DNA from: Leptolyngbya sp. SIO4C5
GTDB taxonomy: Bacteria; Cyanobacteriota; Cyanobacteriia; Phormidesmidales; Phormidesmidaceae
Direction of reading: 5' to 3'
Assembly (NCBI GenBank): GCA_010671965.1
Contig: JAAHIC010000264.1
Coordinates: forward strand, 1 to 6,534
Length of the DNA stretch: 6,534 nt
The position numbers and the translations under genes were made by a program. The first letter of the stretch is position 1. Every line of letters starts with the position of its first letter. Below the pieces are notes generated by a model. That model was given only the letters and a program-made list of their open reading frames with translations, was not told the DNA's origin and made no database searches. Positions 1 through 5,366 of this stretch are shown here, one piece after another.

Positions 1-3000
1 TCATCTGGCATCCGCTGGCTCCCACCATGTTTGAGGATATTAAAGAGTATCTCAACTGGTTCAACTCCCGCAGTGATATTTCTGAGGATCTCAAAGATCC
101 GCTGGCTCCCTGTGTAGGCTTGGTACTGCAGCGTACTCACCTCGTTACCGGGGATGATGCCCACTACGTGGCCACGGTGCAAGAGCTGGAATACATGGGA
201 GCGCGGGTGATTCCTGTGTTCGCGGGTGGCCTAGATTTTTCCAAGCCGGTCGAAGCCTACTTTTTCGATCCGCTCAACCCAGAAAAAGCGATTGTCGATT
301 CGGTAGTGTCGCTCACAGGTTTTGCCCTAGTGGGCGGCCCGGCCCGTCAGGATCACCCCAAGGCGATCGAAGCTTTGAAAAAGCTGAATCGGCCCTACAT
401 GGTGGCTCTGCCGCTGGTCTTCCAAACCACTGAGGAATGGGAAGAGAGCGATTTGGGGCTGCACCCAATCCAGGTAGCGCTGCAGATGGCGATCCCCGAA
501 CTTGACGGCGCGATTGAGCCGATTGTGGTGTCTGGTCGCGATGGCATGACCGGGCGGGCTATCTCCCTGCAAGACCGGGTAGAGGCGATCGCCCAGCGAG
601 CGATGAAGTGGGCCAATCTGCGCCGCAAGCCCAAGCTGGATAAAAAGCTGGCGATTACCGTTTTCAGCTTTCCGCCGGATAAGGGCAACGTGGGAACGGC
701 TGCCTACCTCGACGTGTTTGGCTCCATCTACAAGGTGATGGAAGCCATGAAGCAGAACGGCTATGACATCGAGGACATGCCGGAGTCGGCGGAAGCCCTG
801 ATGCAGGAGGTCATTCACGACGCTCAGGCCCAGTATGCCTCCCCTGAACTCAATATTGCCTACCGCATGTCGGTGATGGAGTACGAGCGCTTCACGCCCT
901 ATTCCGTCAACCTAGAGGAAAATTGGGGGCCCCCGCCGGGACACCTCAACACCGATGGTCAAAACCTGCTGATTTACGGTAAAGCTTTCGGCAATCTGTT
1001 TATTGGCGTGCAGCCTACCTTTGGCTACGAAGGCGATCCCATGCGGCTGCTGTTCTCCCGCTCGGCCAGTCCCCATCACGGTTTTGCCGCCTTCTACACC
1101 TACCTGGAGCAAATCTGGCAAGCTGATGCGGTGCTGCACTTCGGTACCCACGGCTCCCTGGAGTTTATGCCCGGTAAGCAGATGGGTATGTCCGGAGCCT
1201 GCTATCCCGACAACCTAATTGGCAACATCCCCAATCTCTACTACTACGCTGCCAACAATCCCTCTGAGGCCACCATTGCCAAGCGCCGCAGCTACGCTGA
1301 AACCATCAGCTACCTGACGCCGCCAGCCGAAAATGCGGGCCTTTACAAAGGGCTGAAAGAGCTGAGTGAGCTAATTGGCTCTTACCAAACCCTCAAAGAC
1401 GGCGGACGGGCGGTGCAAATCGTCAACGCCATTGTGGAGCAGGCGCGAATCTGCAACTTGGATAAAGACATTGCTGAGCTAGCCCAGGCTGAGAACGAGC
1501 CAGTTCTAGATGCCGCCACGCTCTCTACCGAACAGCGGGACAACCTGGTGGGCAAAGTCTATATCAAGCTGATGGAGATCGAATCGCGGCTGCTGCCCTG
1601 CGGTCTGCACGTGATTGGTAAGCCCCCTAGCGCCGAAGAAGCGATCGCCACGTTGGTCAATATCGCCGGACTCGACCGGGAAGAAGAGGGCATCAAGAGC
1701 CTGCAGCGCCTAATTGCTGAGAGCCTCAGTCGGGACATTGATGAAATCTACAGCAACAGCGATCGCGGTCTGCTCGACGATGTTCAACTGCTCTATGACA
1801 TCAACAATGGCGTCCGCGAGGCCGTCGCGGCCCTAGTGCATGAGCAAATTGACGCTGAAGGCCGCGTCTCGATGGTGTCGCGGCTCAACTTCCTCAATAT
1901 TGGCCGCAAAGCGCCTTGGGTGAAGGCGCTGCATGAAGCAGGCTATACCCAGGTAGATGCCGAGGCGCTGAAGCCGCTGATGGAGTATCTGGAATTTTGC
2001 CTAGAGCAGGTCTGCGCTGACAATGAGCTGGGGGCACTGCTGCAGGCTCTAGAAGGGGAATATGTCCTCCCTGGCCCCGGCGGCGATCCCATTCGCAACC
2101 CGGACGTGCTGCCCACAGGCAAGAATATTCATGCCCTTGATCCCCAGTCGATTCCGACAACCGCAGCGGTACAGTCGGCCAAAATTGTGGTCGATCGCCT
2201 GCTAGAGCGACAGCGCCAAGACAATGGCGGTGCTTACCCTGAAACTATTGCCAGCGTTCTCTGGGGCACGGACAATATCAAGACCTATGGCGAATCCCTA
2301 GCCCAGATTCTCTGGTTTGTGGGTGCTAAGCCCGTGCCTGACGCCCTAGGCCGGGTGAATAAGCTAGAGCTAATTCCGCTGGCAGAACTGGGACGACCCC
2401 GGATTGACGTGGTGATCAACTGCTCTGGGGTTTTCCGCGATCTGTTCATTAACCAGATGGCTCTGCTAGACAAGGCGATCAAGATGGCGGCTGAAGCCGA
2501 TGAGCCGTTGGAGATGAACTTTGTGCGCAAGCACGCCATCAAGCAGGCGGAAGAAATGGGGGTCTCCCTGCGGCAGGCAGCGACCCGTGTTTTCTCCAAT
2601 GCCTCTGGCTCCTACTCCTCTAACATCAACCTGGCTGTGGAAAACAGCTCCTGGGAAGAAGAGGGCGAACTGCAGGAAATGTACCTGAAGCGCAAGTCCT
2701 TCGCCTTCAACTCCGACAATCCCGGCATGATGGATCAGTCCCGCGAGGTATTTGAGTCTAGCCTCAAGACCGCCGAAGTCACCTTCCAAAATTTGGACTC
2801 GTCGGAAATTTCGCTGACTGACGTATCCCACTACTTCGACTCTGATCCAACTAAGGTAGTTGCCAAGCTGCGGGGAGATGGCACCAAGCCCGCCTCCTAC
2901 GTCGCTGACACCACCACCGCTAACGCCCAGGTGCGCACCCTCTCGGAAACGGTGCGTCTCGATGCCCGTACCAAGCTGCTCAATCCCAAGTGGTACGAGG

Positions 3001-3308
3001 GAATGCTGAGTCACGGCTATGAGGGCGTGCGAGAACTCTCAAAGCGACTAGTCAACACCATGGGCTGGTCTGCCACGGCCGATGCGGTGGATAACTGGGT
3101 CTACGAAGATACCAATGCCACCTTCATCCAGGACGCGGAGATGTGTAAGCGGCTGATGGATCTCAACCCCAACTCGTTCCGGCGGATGGTGTCTACCCTG
3201 CTGGAAGTCAATGGTCGAGGCTATTGGGAAACCAGCGACGAAAATATTGAACGGCTGCAGGAGCTGTATCAAGAAGTCGAAGATCGAATTGAGGGGATCG
3301 ACGACTAG
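1..3308 (+). CDS. chlH: Magnesium chelatase subunit H (ChlH), 5'-truncated by window edge
   Basis: This is the large porphyrin-binding subunit of Mg-protoporphyrin IX chelatase. With the AAA+ subunits ChlI and ChlD it inserts Mg2+ into protoporphyrin IX using ATP, the first committed step of chlorophyll synthesis; in cyanobacteria Gun4 assists it. The first complete codon is at 3, and about 1101 residues remain before the TAG at 3306-3308. The family is usually about 1330 aa, so roughly 230 N-terminal residues lie outside the window. The ATG at 27 is internal: the frame is open upstream and reads HPLAPT just before [11 protein letters not shown], which is family-conserved. Recognisable CobN/ChlH-family blocks include [15 protein letters not shown] from about 1137, the downstream [17 protein letters not shown] block, [17 protein letters not shown] from about 2427, and [18 protein letters not shown] from about 2583. 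I see no frameshift or missing block in the visible part. The promoter is not visible. The gene faces a thioredoxin gene and shares a hairpin with it. Confidence 0.98.
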   Translation, partial: IWHPLAPTMFEDIKEYLNWFNSRSDISEDLKDPLAPCVGLVLQRTHLVTGDDAHYVATVQELEYMGARVIPVFAGGLDFSKPVEAYFFDPLNPEKAIVDSVVSLTGFALVGGPARQDHPKAIEALKKLNRPYMVALPLVFQTTEEWEESDLGLHPIQVALQMAIPELDGAIEPIVVSGRDGMTGRAISLQDRVEAIAQRAMKWANLRRKPKLDKKLAITVFSFPPDKGNVGTAAYLDVFGSIYKVMEAMKQNGYDIEDMPESAEALMQEVIHDAQAQYASPELNIAYRMSVMEYERFTPYSVNLEENWGPPPGHLNTDGQNLLIYGKAFGNLFIGVQPTFGYEGDPMRLLFSRSASPHHGFAAFYTYLEQIWQADAVLHFGTHGSLEFMPGKQMGMSGACYPDNLIGNIPNLYYYAANNPSEATIAKRRSYAETISYLTPPAENAGLYKGLKELSELIGSYQTLKDGGRAVQIVNAIVEQARICNLDKDIAELAQAENEPVLDAATLSTEQRDNLVGKVYIKLMEIESRLLPCGLHVIGKPPSAEEAIATLVNIAGLDREEEGIKSLQRLIAESLSRDIDEIYSNSDRGLLDDVQLLYDINNGVREAVAALVHEQIDAEGRVSMVSRLNFLNIGRKAPWVKALHEAGYTQVDAEALKPLMEYLEFCLEQVCADNELGALLQALEGEYVLPGPGGDPIRNPDVLPTGKNIHALDPQSIPTTAAVQSAKIVVDRLLERQRQDNGGAYPETIASVLWGTDNIKTYGESLAQILWFVGAKPVPDALGRVNKLELIPLAELGRPRIDVVINCSGVFRDLFINQMALLDKAIKMAAEADEPLEMNFVRKHAIKQAEEMGVSLRQAATRVFSNASGSYSSNINLAVENSSWEEEGELQEMYLKRKSFAFNSDNPGMMDQSREVFESSLKTAEVTFQNLDSSEISLTDVSHYFDSDPTKVVAKLRGDGTKPASYVADTTTANAQVRTLSETVRLDARTKLLNPKWYEGMLSHGYEGVRELSKRLVNTMGWSATADAVDNWVYEDTNATFIQDAEMCKRLMDLNPNSFRRMVSTLLEVNGRGYWETSDENIERLQELYQEVEDRIEGIDD

Positions 3309-3332
3309 GCGATCGCGGCTAGGGCCATACAT

Positions 3333-3370
3333 CAAAGAAGGGCATAGGCTGTAGCCTATGCCCTTCTTTG
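3333..3370. terminator. Bidirectional hairpin terminator between chlH and thioredoxin gene
   Basis: This is a perfect 18-bp inverted repeat, with arms at 3333-3350 and 3353-3370 and only two bases (GT) between them. In practice the loop would be TGTA. It lies 24 nt after the chlH stop and 99 nt after the thioredoxin stop on the other strand. The core GGGCATAGGC is flanked by AAAGAA on one side and TTCTTT on the other. Each strand therefore reads as a GC-rich stem followed by a U-rich stretch, so it could terminate both convergent transcripts. The U tract is interrupted and partly inside the stem, so termination efficiency is inferred, not shown. Confidence 0.8.
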
Positions 3371-3469
3371 TGTCCCAGTATGTGCAAACTTTGAAGATGG
3401 GCTACGGTTCCCCTGCCAGATTAACCTTTTGATGTCTTGGCTCCGTAACTCGCGCGATCGCCGTAGGAC

Positions 3470-3793
3470 TTAGCTCAGATGCTTGTCTAAGGTAGTAGTG
3501 AATGCTTCATAGGGCTTTGCGCCTACAAGAGTTTCAGCCAGTTCGCCCTGCTTGAAGAACATAACGGCAGGAATACTGCGGATACCAAATCGCTTGGCAA
3601 CAGGCTTGTTTTCATCGAGATCTAGCTTGAAAACTTTGGCCCGACCGGCATAGGCTTCCGCGAGCTGATCCATGAGCGGCGCAATCAGCTTGCAAGGCCC
3701 GCACCAGGAAGCAGTGCAGTCAACAACGAAGATCGATTCAGATTGCAGCAGCTCATCAAATGCGGCTTCGTCTTGGATATAAGTAGCAGCCAT
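3470..3793 (-). CDS. trxA: Thioredoxin (107 aa)
   Basis: This is a small cytoplasmic thiol-disulfide oxidoreductase that reduces target disulfides and is itself recharged by a thioredoxin reductase. The active site is WCGPC at residues 30-34. The buried Asp (D25), the cis-proline loop SIPAVMFF (P75) and a late glycine (G91) fit a complete thioredoxin fold of normal length. The ATG at 3793-3791 is chosen because AGGAGA (3803-3798, read on the minus strand) precedes it by 4 nt. A start 10 codons further upstream would put that ribosome site inside the gene and add a tail not typical of the family. The strand before the active site reads DCTASWCGPC. The TASW form is seen in eukaryotic h-type thioredoxins, and C26 is an extra cysteine where most thioredoxins have Phe. 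It converges with chlH and appears monocistronic. The symbol indicates family only; I cannot say which cyanobacterial isoform this is. Confidence 0.95.
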   Translation of the reverse strand: MAATYIQDEAAFDELLQSESIFVVDCTASWCGPCKLIAPLMDQLAEAYAGRAKVFKLDLDENKPVAKRFGIRSIPAVMFFKQGELAETLVGAKPYEAFTTTLDKHLS

Positions 3794-3833
3794 AAGTTCT
3801 CCTGTAAAACCGTATTCTCTCACAGCGGCGTTA

Positions 3834-3871
3834 CCGACATAGCTGGGGCGCGATCGCAGAGTCTATGTCGG
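3834..3871. promoter_or_regulatory. Inverted repeat upstream of thioredoxin gene, enclosing a HIP1 site
   Basis: Perfect 9-bp arms CCGACATAG (3834-3842) and CTATGTCGG (3863-3871) surround a 20-nt centre that contains the octamer GCGATCGC (3850-3857). The element lies 41-78 nt upstream of the thioredoxin start codon. It could be a dyad operator, with arm centres about 29 bp apart, or a hairpin in the 5' UTR. I found no convincing -35/-10 pair nearby, so I cannot say whether it lies before or after the transcription start. Confidence 0.5.
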
Positions 3872-3945
3872 CAGTATGAGCTTTTTGCCTCAATAGAAAA
3901 ATCGGGCGTTGCTGAATCAAGGGATGAACCTAGTGTTTGCCAGTC

Positions 3946-4008
3946 GTGAGCGAGACGCTCACACTCCCTCGCTTATCATCAGATAGACTAGTGCGAGCAT
4001 CTTGCTCG
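3946..4008. repeat. REP-doublet (REPIN-like) palindromic element
   Basis: There are two short hairpins. The left is GTGAGCG/AGA/CGCTCAC (3946-3962) and the right is CGAGCA/TCT/TGCTCG (3994-4008). They are separated by about 31 nt. The right hairpin read on the other strand matches the left one: GAGC-G-AGA-C-GCTC-A-CACT against GAGC-A-AGA-T-GCTC-G-CACT. The differences fall at paired stem positions and keep pairing. Matching inner flanks CACT (3962-3965) and AGTG (3990-3993) make the whole unit an inverted repeat of two palindromes. This is the architecture called REPIN or BIME-like in other bacteria. The right hairpin is followed by GGGTTTT on the plus strand, but no plus-strand gene precedes it, so I do not call it a terminator. 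Whether copies exist elsewhere in the genome cannot be seen here. Confidence 0.65.
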
Positions 4009-4058
4009 GGTTTTAATTCATACCCAGAACCAGCCAGGCCAAAAATTGAACCGCAGGT

Positions 4059-4088
4059 CTAACGCCTTAAGCCTCAAGGTAGCGTTAG
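4059..4088. repeat. Short hairpin-forming inverted repeat
   Basis: CTAACGC (4059-4065) and GCGTTAG (4082-4088) form a 7-bp stem around a 16-nt centre. The centre contains CTT/AAG, which could extend pairing with a bulge. It lies just beyond the RRM-gene terminator in the direction of that transcript. It has no immediate U tract on either strand, so it may be a backup RNA end, a repeat remnant or chance. Confidence 0.35.
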
Positions 4089-4099
4089 GCTCAAACCGC

Positions 4100-4142
4100 T
4101 GACAAAGCAAAAGTAGGGATCCAGCTATGCTAAATCCCTACT
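4100..4142 (-). terminator. Rho-independent terminator of the RRM protein gene
   Basis: The arms AGTAGGGAT (4112-4120) and ATCCCTACT (4134-4142) form a perfect 9-bp stem. The loop contains an extra AGC/GCT pairing around TAT. On the minus strand the stem is followed by TTTTGCTTTG. It starts 37 nt after the RRM-gene stop codon, a normal distance, and separates that gene from the thioredoxin gene downstream. Confidence 0.8.
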
Positions 4143-4178
4143 CTGTTAAGCTCTAAAGGCTAAAGCCAATGGATCAGT

Positions 4179-4475
4179 TTAGTAGTTGCGTGAGAAGTTG
4201 TTACGACGACCGCCACCAGAACCGCCCCGGTTTTCGCGAGGCTTGGCCTTGTTGACTTTCAGGTCGCGGCCCATCCACTCAGCGCCATCAAGGGCTTCAA
4301 TGGCGGCTGCTTCTTCAGACTCAGCACTCATCTCAACGAAGCCAAAGCCGCGCATCCGGCCCGTTTCGCGATCGGTGGGAAGCTGAACTCGCTTAACTGA
4401 GCCGTATTCAGCAAATACGGTGGTTAGATCGGCTTCTGTAACGTCGTAAGACAGGTTGCCTACGTAAATTGACAT
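4179..4475 (-). CDS. Single-RRM RNA-binding protein, glycine-rich C-terminus (cyanobacterial Rbp family)
   Basis: This 98-aa protein has one RNA-recognition motif. RNP2 is IYVGNL (residues 3-8) and RNP1 is RGFGFVEM (42-49), with aromatic residues at the usual RNA-contact positions Y4, F44 and F46. The RRM ends near residue 78. It is followed by a short basic, Gly/Asn-rich tail (about 80-98, RGGSGGGRR then NNFSRNY) typical of the cold-responsive cyanobacterial Rbp group. These proteins bind RNA in the cytoplasm, and some members affect mRNA localisation or stability under cold; which member this is cannot be told. The ATG at 4475-4473 has GGAG 7 nt upstream (4486-4483). In several cyanobacteria an rpsU gene follows rbp; here a terminator follows and no rpsU is present. 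The likely promoter lies about 180 nt upstream, giving a long leader, as known for cold-regulated rbp genes. Confidence 0.95.
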   Translation of the reverse strand: MSIYVGNLSYDVTEADLTTVFAEYGSVKRVQLPTDRETGRMRGFGFVEMSAESEEAAAIEALDGAEWMGRDLKVNKAKPRENRGGSGGGRRNNFSRNY

Positions 4476-4637
4476 GGATTGTCTCCAAAATTAAGGAATG
4501 TGTAGAGGGGAAATTTCGGAGAGTTGTCTGTCAGTGAAAAAACGTGAAATTCCGTTAATACTAAAAACAAATGCTGCAACCGAATTTTTATTCTCTGCGG
4601 TCACTCTAGCATTTTGAAACTGCTTTTGGGGAAATTA

Positions 4638-4650
4638 GTCAGACTCTGAC
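4638..4650. promoter_or_regulatory. 13-nt palindrome at the predicted RRM-gene transcription start (possible operator)
   Basis: GTCAGA-C-TCTGAC is a perfect 6+1+6 palindrome. It lies one base beyond the candidate -10 box (ending at 4652) and covers the expected start of transcription of the RRM gene. A repressor bound here would block initiation. The alternative is a very small hairpin at the transcript 5' end, but a one-base loop makes that poor. I do not recognise the motif as the site of a named regulator. Confidence 0.45.
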
Positions 4651-4651
4651 A

Positions 4652-4681
4652 AGAATAAAGCATTTAATTTACTTATGACAA
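4652..4681 (-). promoter_or_regulatory. Candidate sigma-70-type promoter for the RRM protein gene
   Basis: On the minus strand TTGTCA (4681-4676, five of six to TTGACA) and TATTCT (4657-4652, four of six to TATAAT) are 18 nt apart. Transcription would begin near 4645, giving a leader of about 170 nt before the ATG at 4475. Hexamer matches in AT-rich DNA are often accidental, so this is a candidate. The long leader agrees with what is known of rbp genes in Anabaena-type cyanobacteria. Confidence 0.45.
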
Positions 4682-5160
4682 GCGCAATCGCGTCTTTTTA
4701 GCCTTCGGAAAATCTTTGAGATTCTAAAAAATACTACGAGAGCCTTACATTCAAGCAGCTTTTTGACTCGGCAATGCTTTACAGCCGGGTATATAAAAGC
4801 ACTTTTACAGCATCGCCTGCTTGAGTTTCATCCTGATAGTACAGATATTAGTCAAGCTAACAGCAAAAACAACTGCTGGGAGATTTGTCAAAAGTCTTTA
4901 ATCAATCTTTTGTTTTTTGAAAGTTGTCCACTTTTCTATTACTTTGCTGCAGTATTTTTGGGGAGAAAATCCAGTAAGAAGCTGTTTATTTTGCCCTCGA
5001 ATAGATATTACTGAGCTGGCTAGCGTCAAAATTACAGGCCAACAAAATGCCTAGTGACTGAAATAGGAACAATTAAAAAAACTAAAGTCTCTTGGTTCTA
5101 GCTGTAATCTTGGCCAGAATGCTCTGCTCCCCAGTGGACACCGCTCCCTACCTTTGGCTA

Positions 5161-5190
5161 GAGACAGAGTTTGTTGTAGTTTTATATACT
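5161..5190 (+). promoter_or_regulatory. Candidate promoter for the AarF-like kinase gene
   Basis: TATACT (5185-5190) matches TATAAT at five of six positions. Eighteen nt upstream GAGACA (5161-5166) matches TTGACA at four of six. An overlapping alternative -10 is TATGAT (5190-5195). Transcription would start near 5197-5200, giving a leader of about 170 nt that includes all three segments of the complementary leader structure. This is supported by hexamer matching only. Confidence 0.4.
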
Positions 5191-5239
5191 ATGATTAAGA
5201 AGATGGTTAAAACAGCTTAATCCTTTTGGTTATAGGCTG

Positions 5240-5342
5240 AGTCCCTAGACCCTTTTCCAAGACAAAACTCAATGCTCAAAGCCAGAATGATAGGCTTTTG
5301 TCTAGGGATTGCTTTAACATAGTTAACAGTGCAAGTCCCTAG
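5240..5342 (+). promoter_or_regulatory. Leader with mutually exclusive hairpins upstream of the AarF-like gene
   Basis: Three complementary segments are visible. A is AGTCCCTAGAC (5240-5250), B is GTCTAGGGATT (5300-5310), and C repeats the first nine bases of A (5334-5342). A with B gives nine Watson-Crick pairs plus G-U and A-U, enclosing a smaller AAAGCC/GGCTTT hairpin (5278-5283 with 5293-5298). B with C gives nine pairs including one G-U, enclosing TTAAC/GTTAA around ATA (5314-5326). B cannot pair with both. C ends 7 nt before the AGGAGG at 5350, so the B-C helix lies within the ribosome loading zone. This matches no riboswitch class I know. It could instead be a palindromic repeat or an insertion flanked by a 9-bp duplication. 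Confidence 0.5.
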
Positions 5343-5366
5343 CAGCTTTAGGAGGCATACGAGCGC

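Larger units (their letters stand above)
3794..4178. other. Intergenic region between thioredoxin and RRM genes
   Basis: I find no supported gene in this 385-bp stretch. It holds, in order, the thioredoxin ribosome site, the 3834-3871 inverted repeat, a possible insertion-sequence end (GGGCGTTGCTGAATCAAGG, 3904-3922), the two-hairpin repeat 3946-4008, a hairpin at 4059-4088, and the RRM-gene terminator 4100-4142. An open frame on the plus strand at 3743-3949 overlaps the thioredoxin gene antisense and has no coding support. The promoter of the thioredoxin gene should lie here, but I could not fix its hexamers. Confidence 0.6.
4476..5366. other. AT-rich divergent intergenic region, no supported gene
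   Basis: These 891 bp separate the divergent RRM and AarF-like genes. The first ~200 bp hold the RRM-gene leader, promoter candidate and palindrome. The last ~200 bp hold the kinase-gene promoter candidate and its structured leader. The middle (about 4690-5160) is clearly AT-rich and has many stops. The longest open frame there starts at a TTG (4763-5014, 83 codons), with no ribosome site and a composition unlike the neighbours. A 33-codon frame at 5119-5220 has an ATG but no ribosome site. I found no tRNA-like TPsiC arm and no known small-RNA motif. A small palindrome TAAAAG-CA-CTTTTA sits at 4794-4807. The length leaves room for a small RNA or a decayed gene that I cannot recognise. Confidence 0.6.

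Noticed and set aside
27..29. ATG at 27 as the true start of chlH
   Set aside because: The frame is open to the left edge and encodes conserved ChlH residues (HPLAPT) before it. ChlH proteins are about 230 residues longer, so the gene begins outside the window.
327..3335. Several open frames antisense to or out of frame with chlH (for example 327-818, 1894-2160, 2466-3014 and 3048-3335 on the minus strand)
   Set aside because: They lie wholly or almost wholly inside chlH, show no family resemblance, have no ribosome sites, and are expected shadows of a long GC-rich gene.
3994..4014. Plus-strand terminator (CGAGCA/TGCTCG stem then GGGTTTT)
   Set aside because: No plus-strand gene ends upstream, and the hairpin is better explained as the right half of the palindromic doublet.
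3946..4142. Run of hairpins as a CRISPR array or integron-type array
   Set aside because: The repeats differ in sequence, stand in inverted rather than direct orientation, and there is no regular spacer series or cas or integrase gene.
4763..5014. 83-codon open frame starting at TTG on the plus strand
   Set aside because: It has no ribosome binding site and a rare start. Its residue composition looks random, rich in Phe, Ser, Lys and Cys, and matches no family I recognise.
5119..5220. 33-codon ATG frame with a hydrophobic middle, like a small membrane protein
   Set aside because: There is no Shine-Dalgarno sequence before it, it overlaps the likely kinase promoter, and it does not match the small photosystem or cytochrome subunits I know.
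4476..5366. tRNA, tmRNA, 6S or Yfr-type small RNA genes
   Set aside because: I looked for a TPsiC-like arm, CCA-proximal acceptor pairing and the Yfr1 core motif on both strands and saw none. A novel small RNA cannot be excluded by eye.
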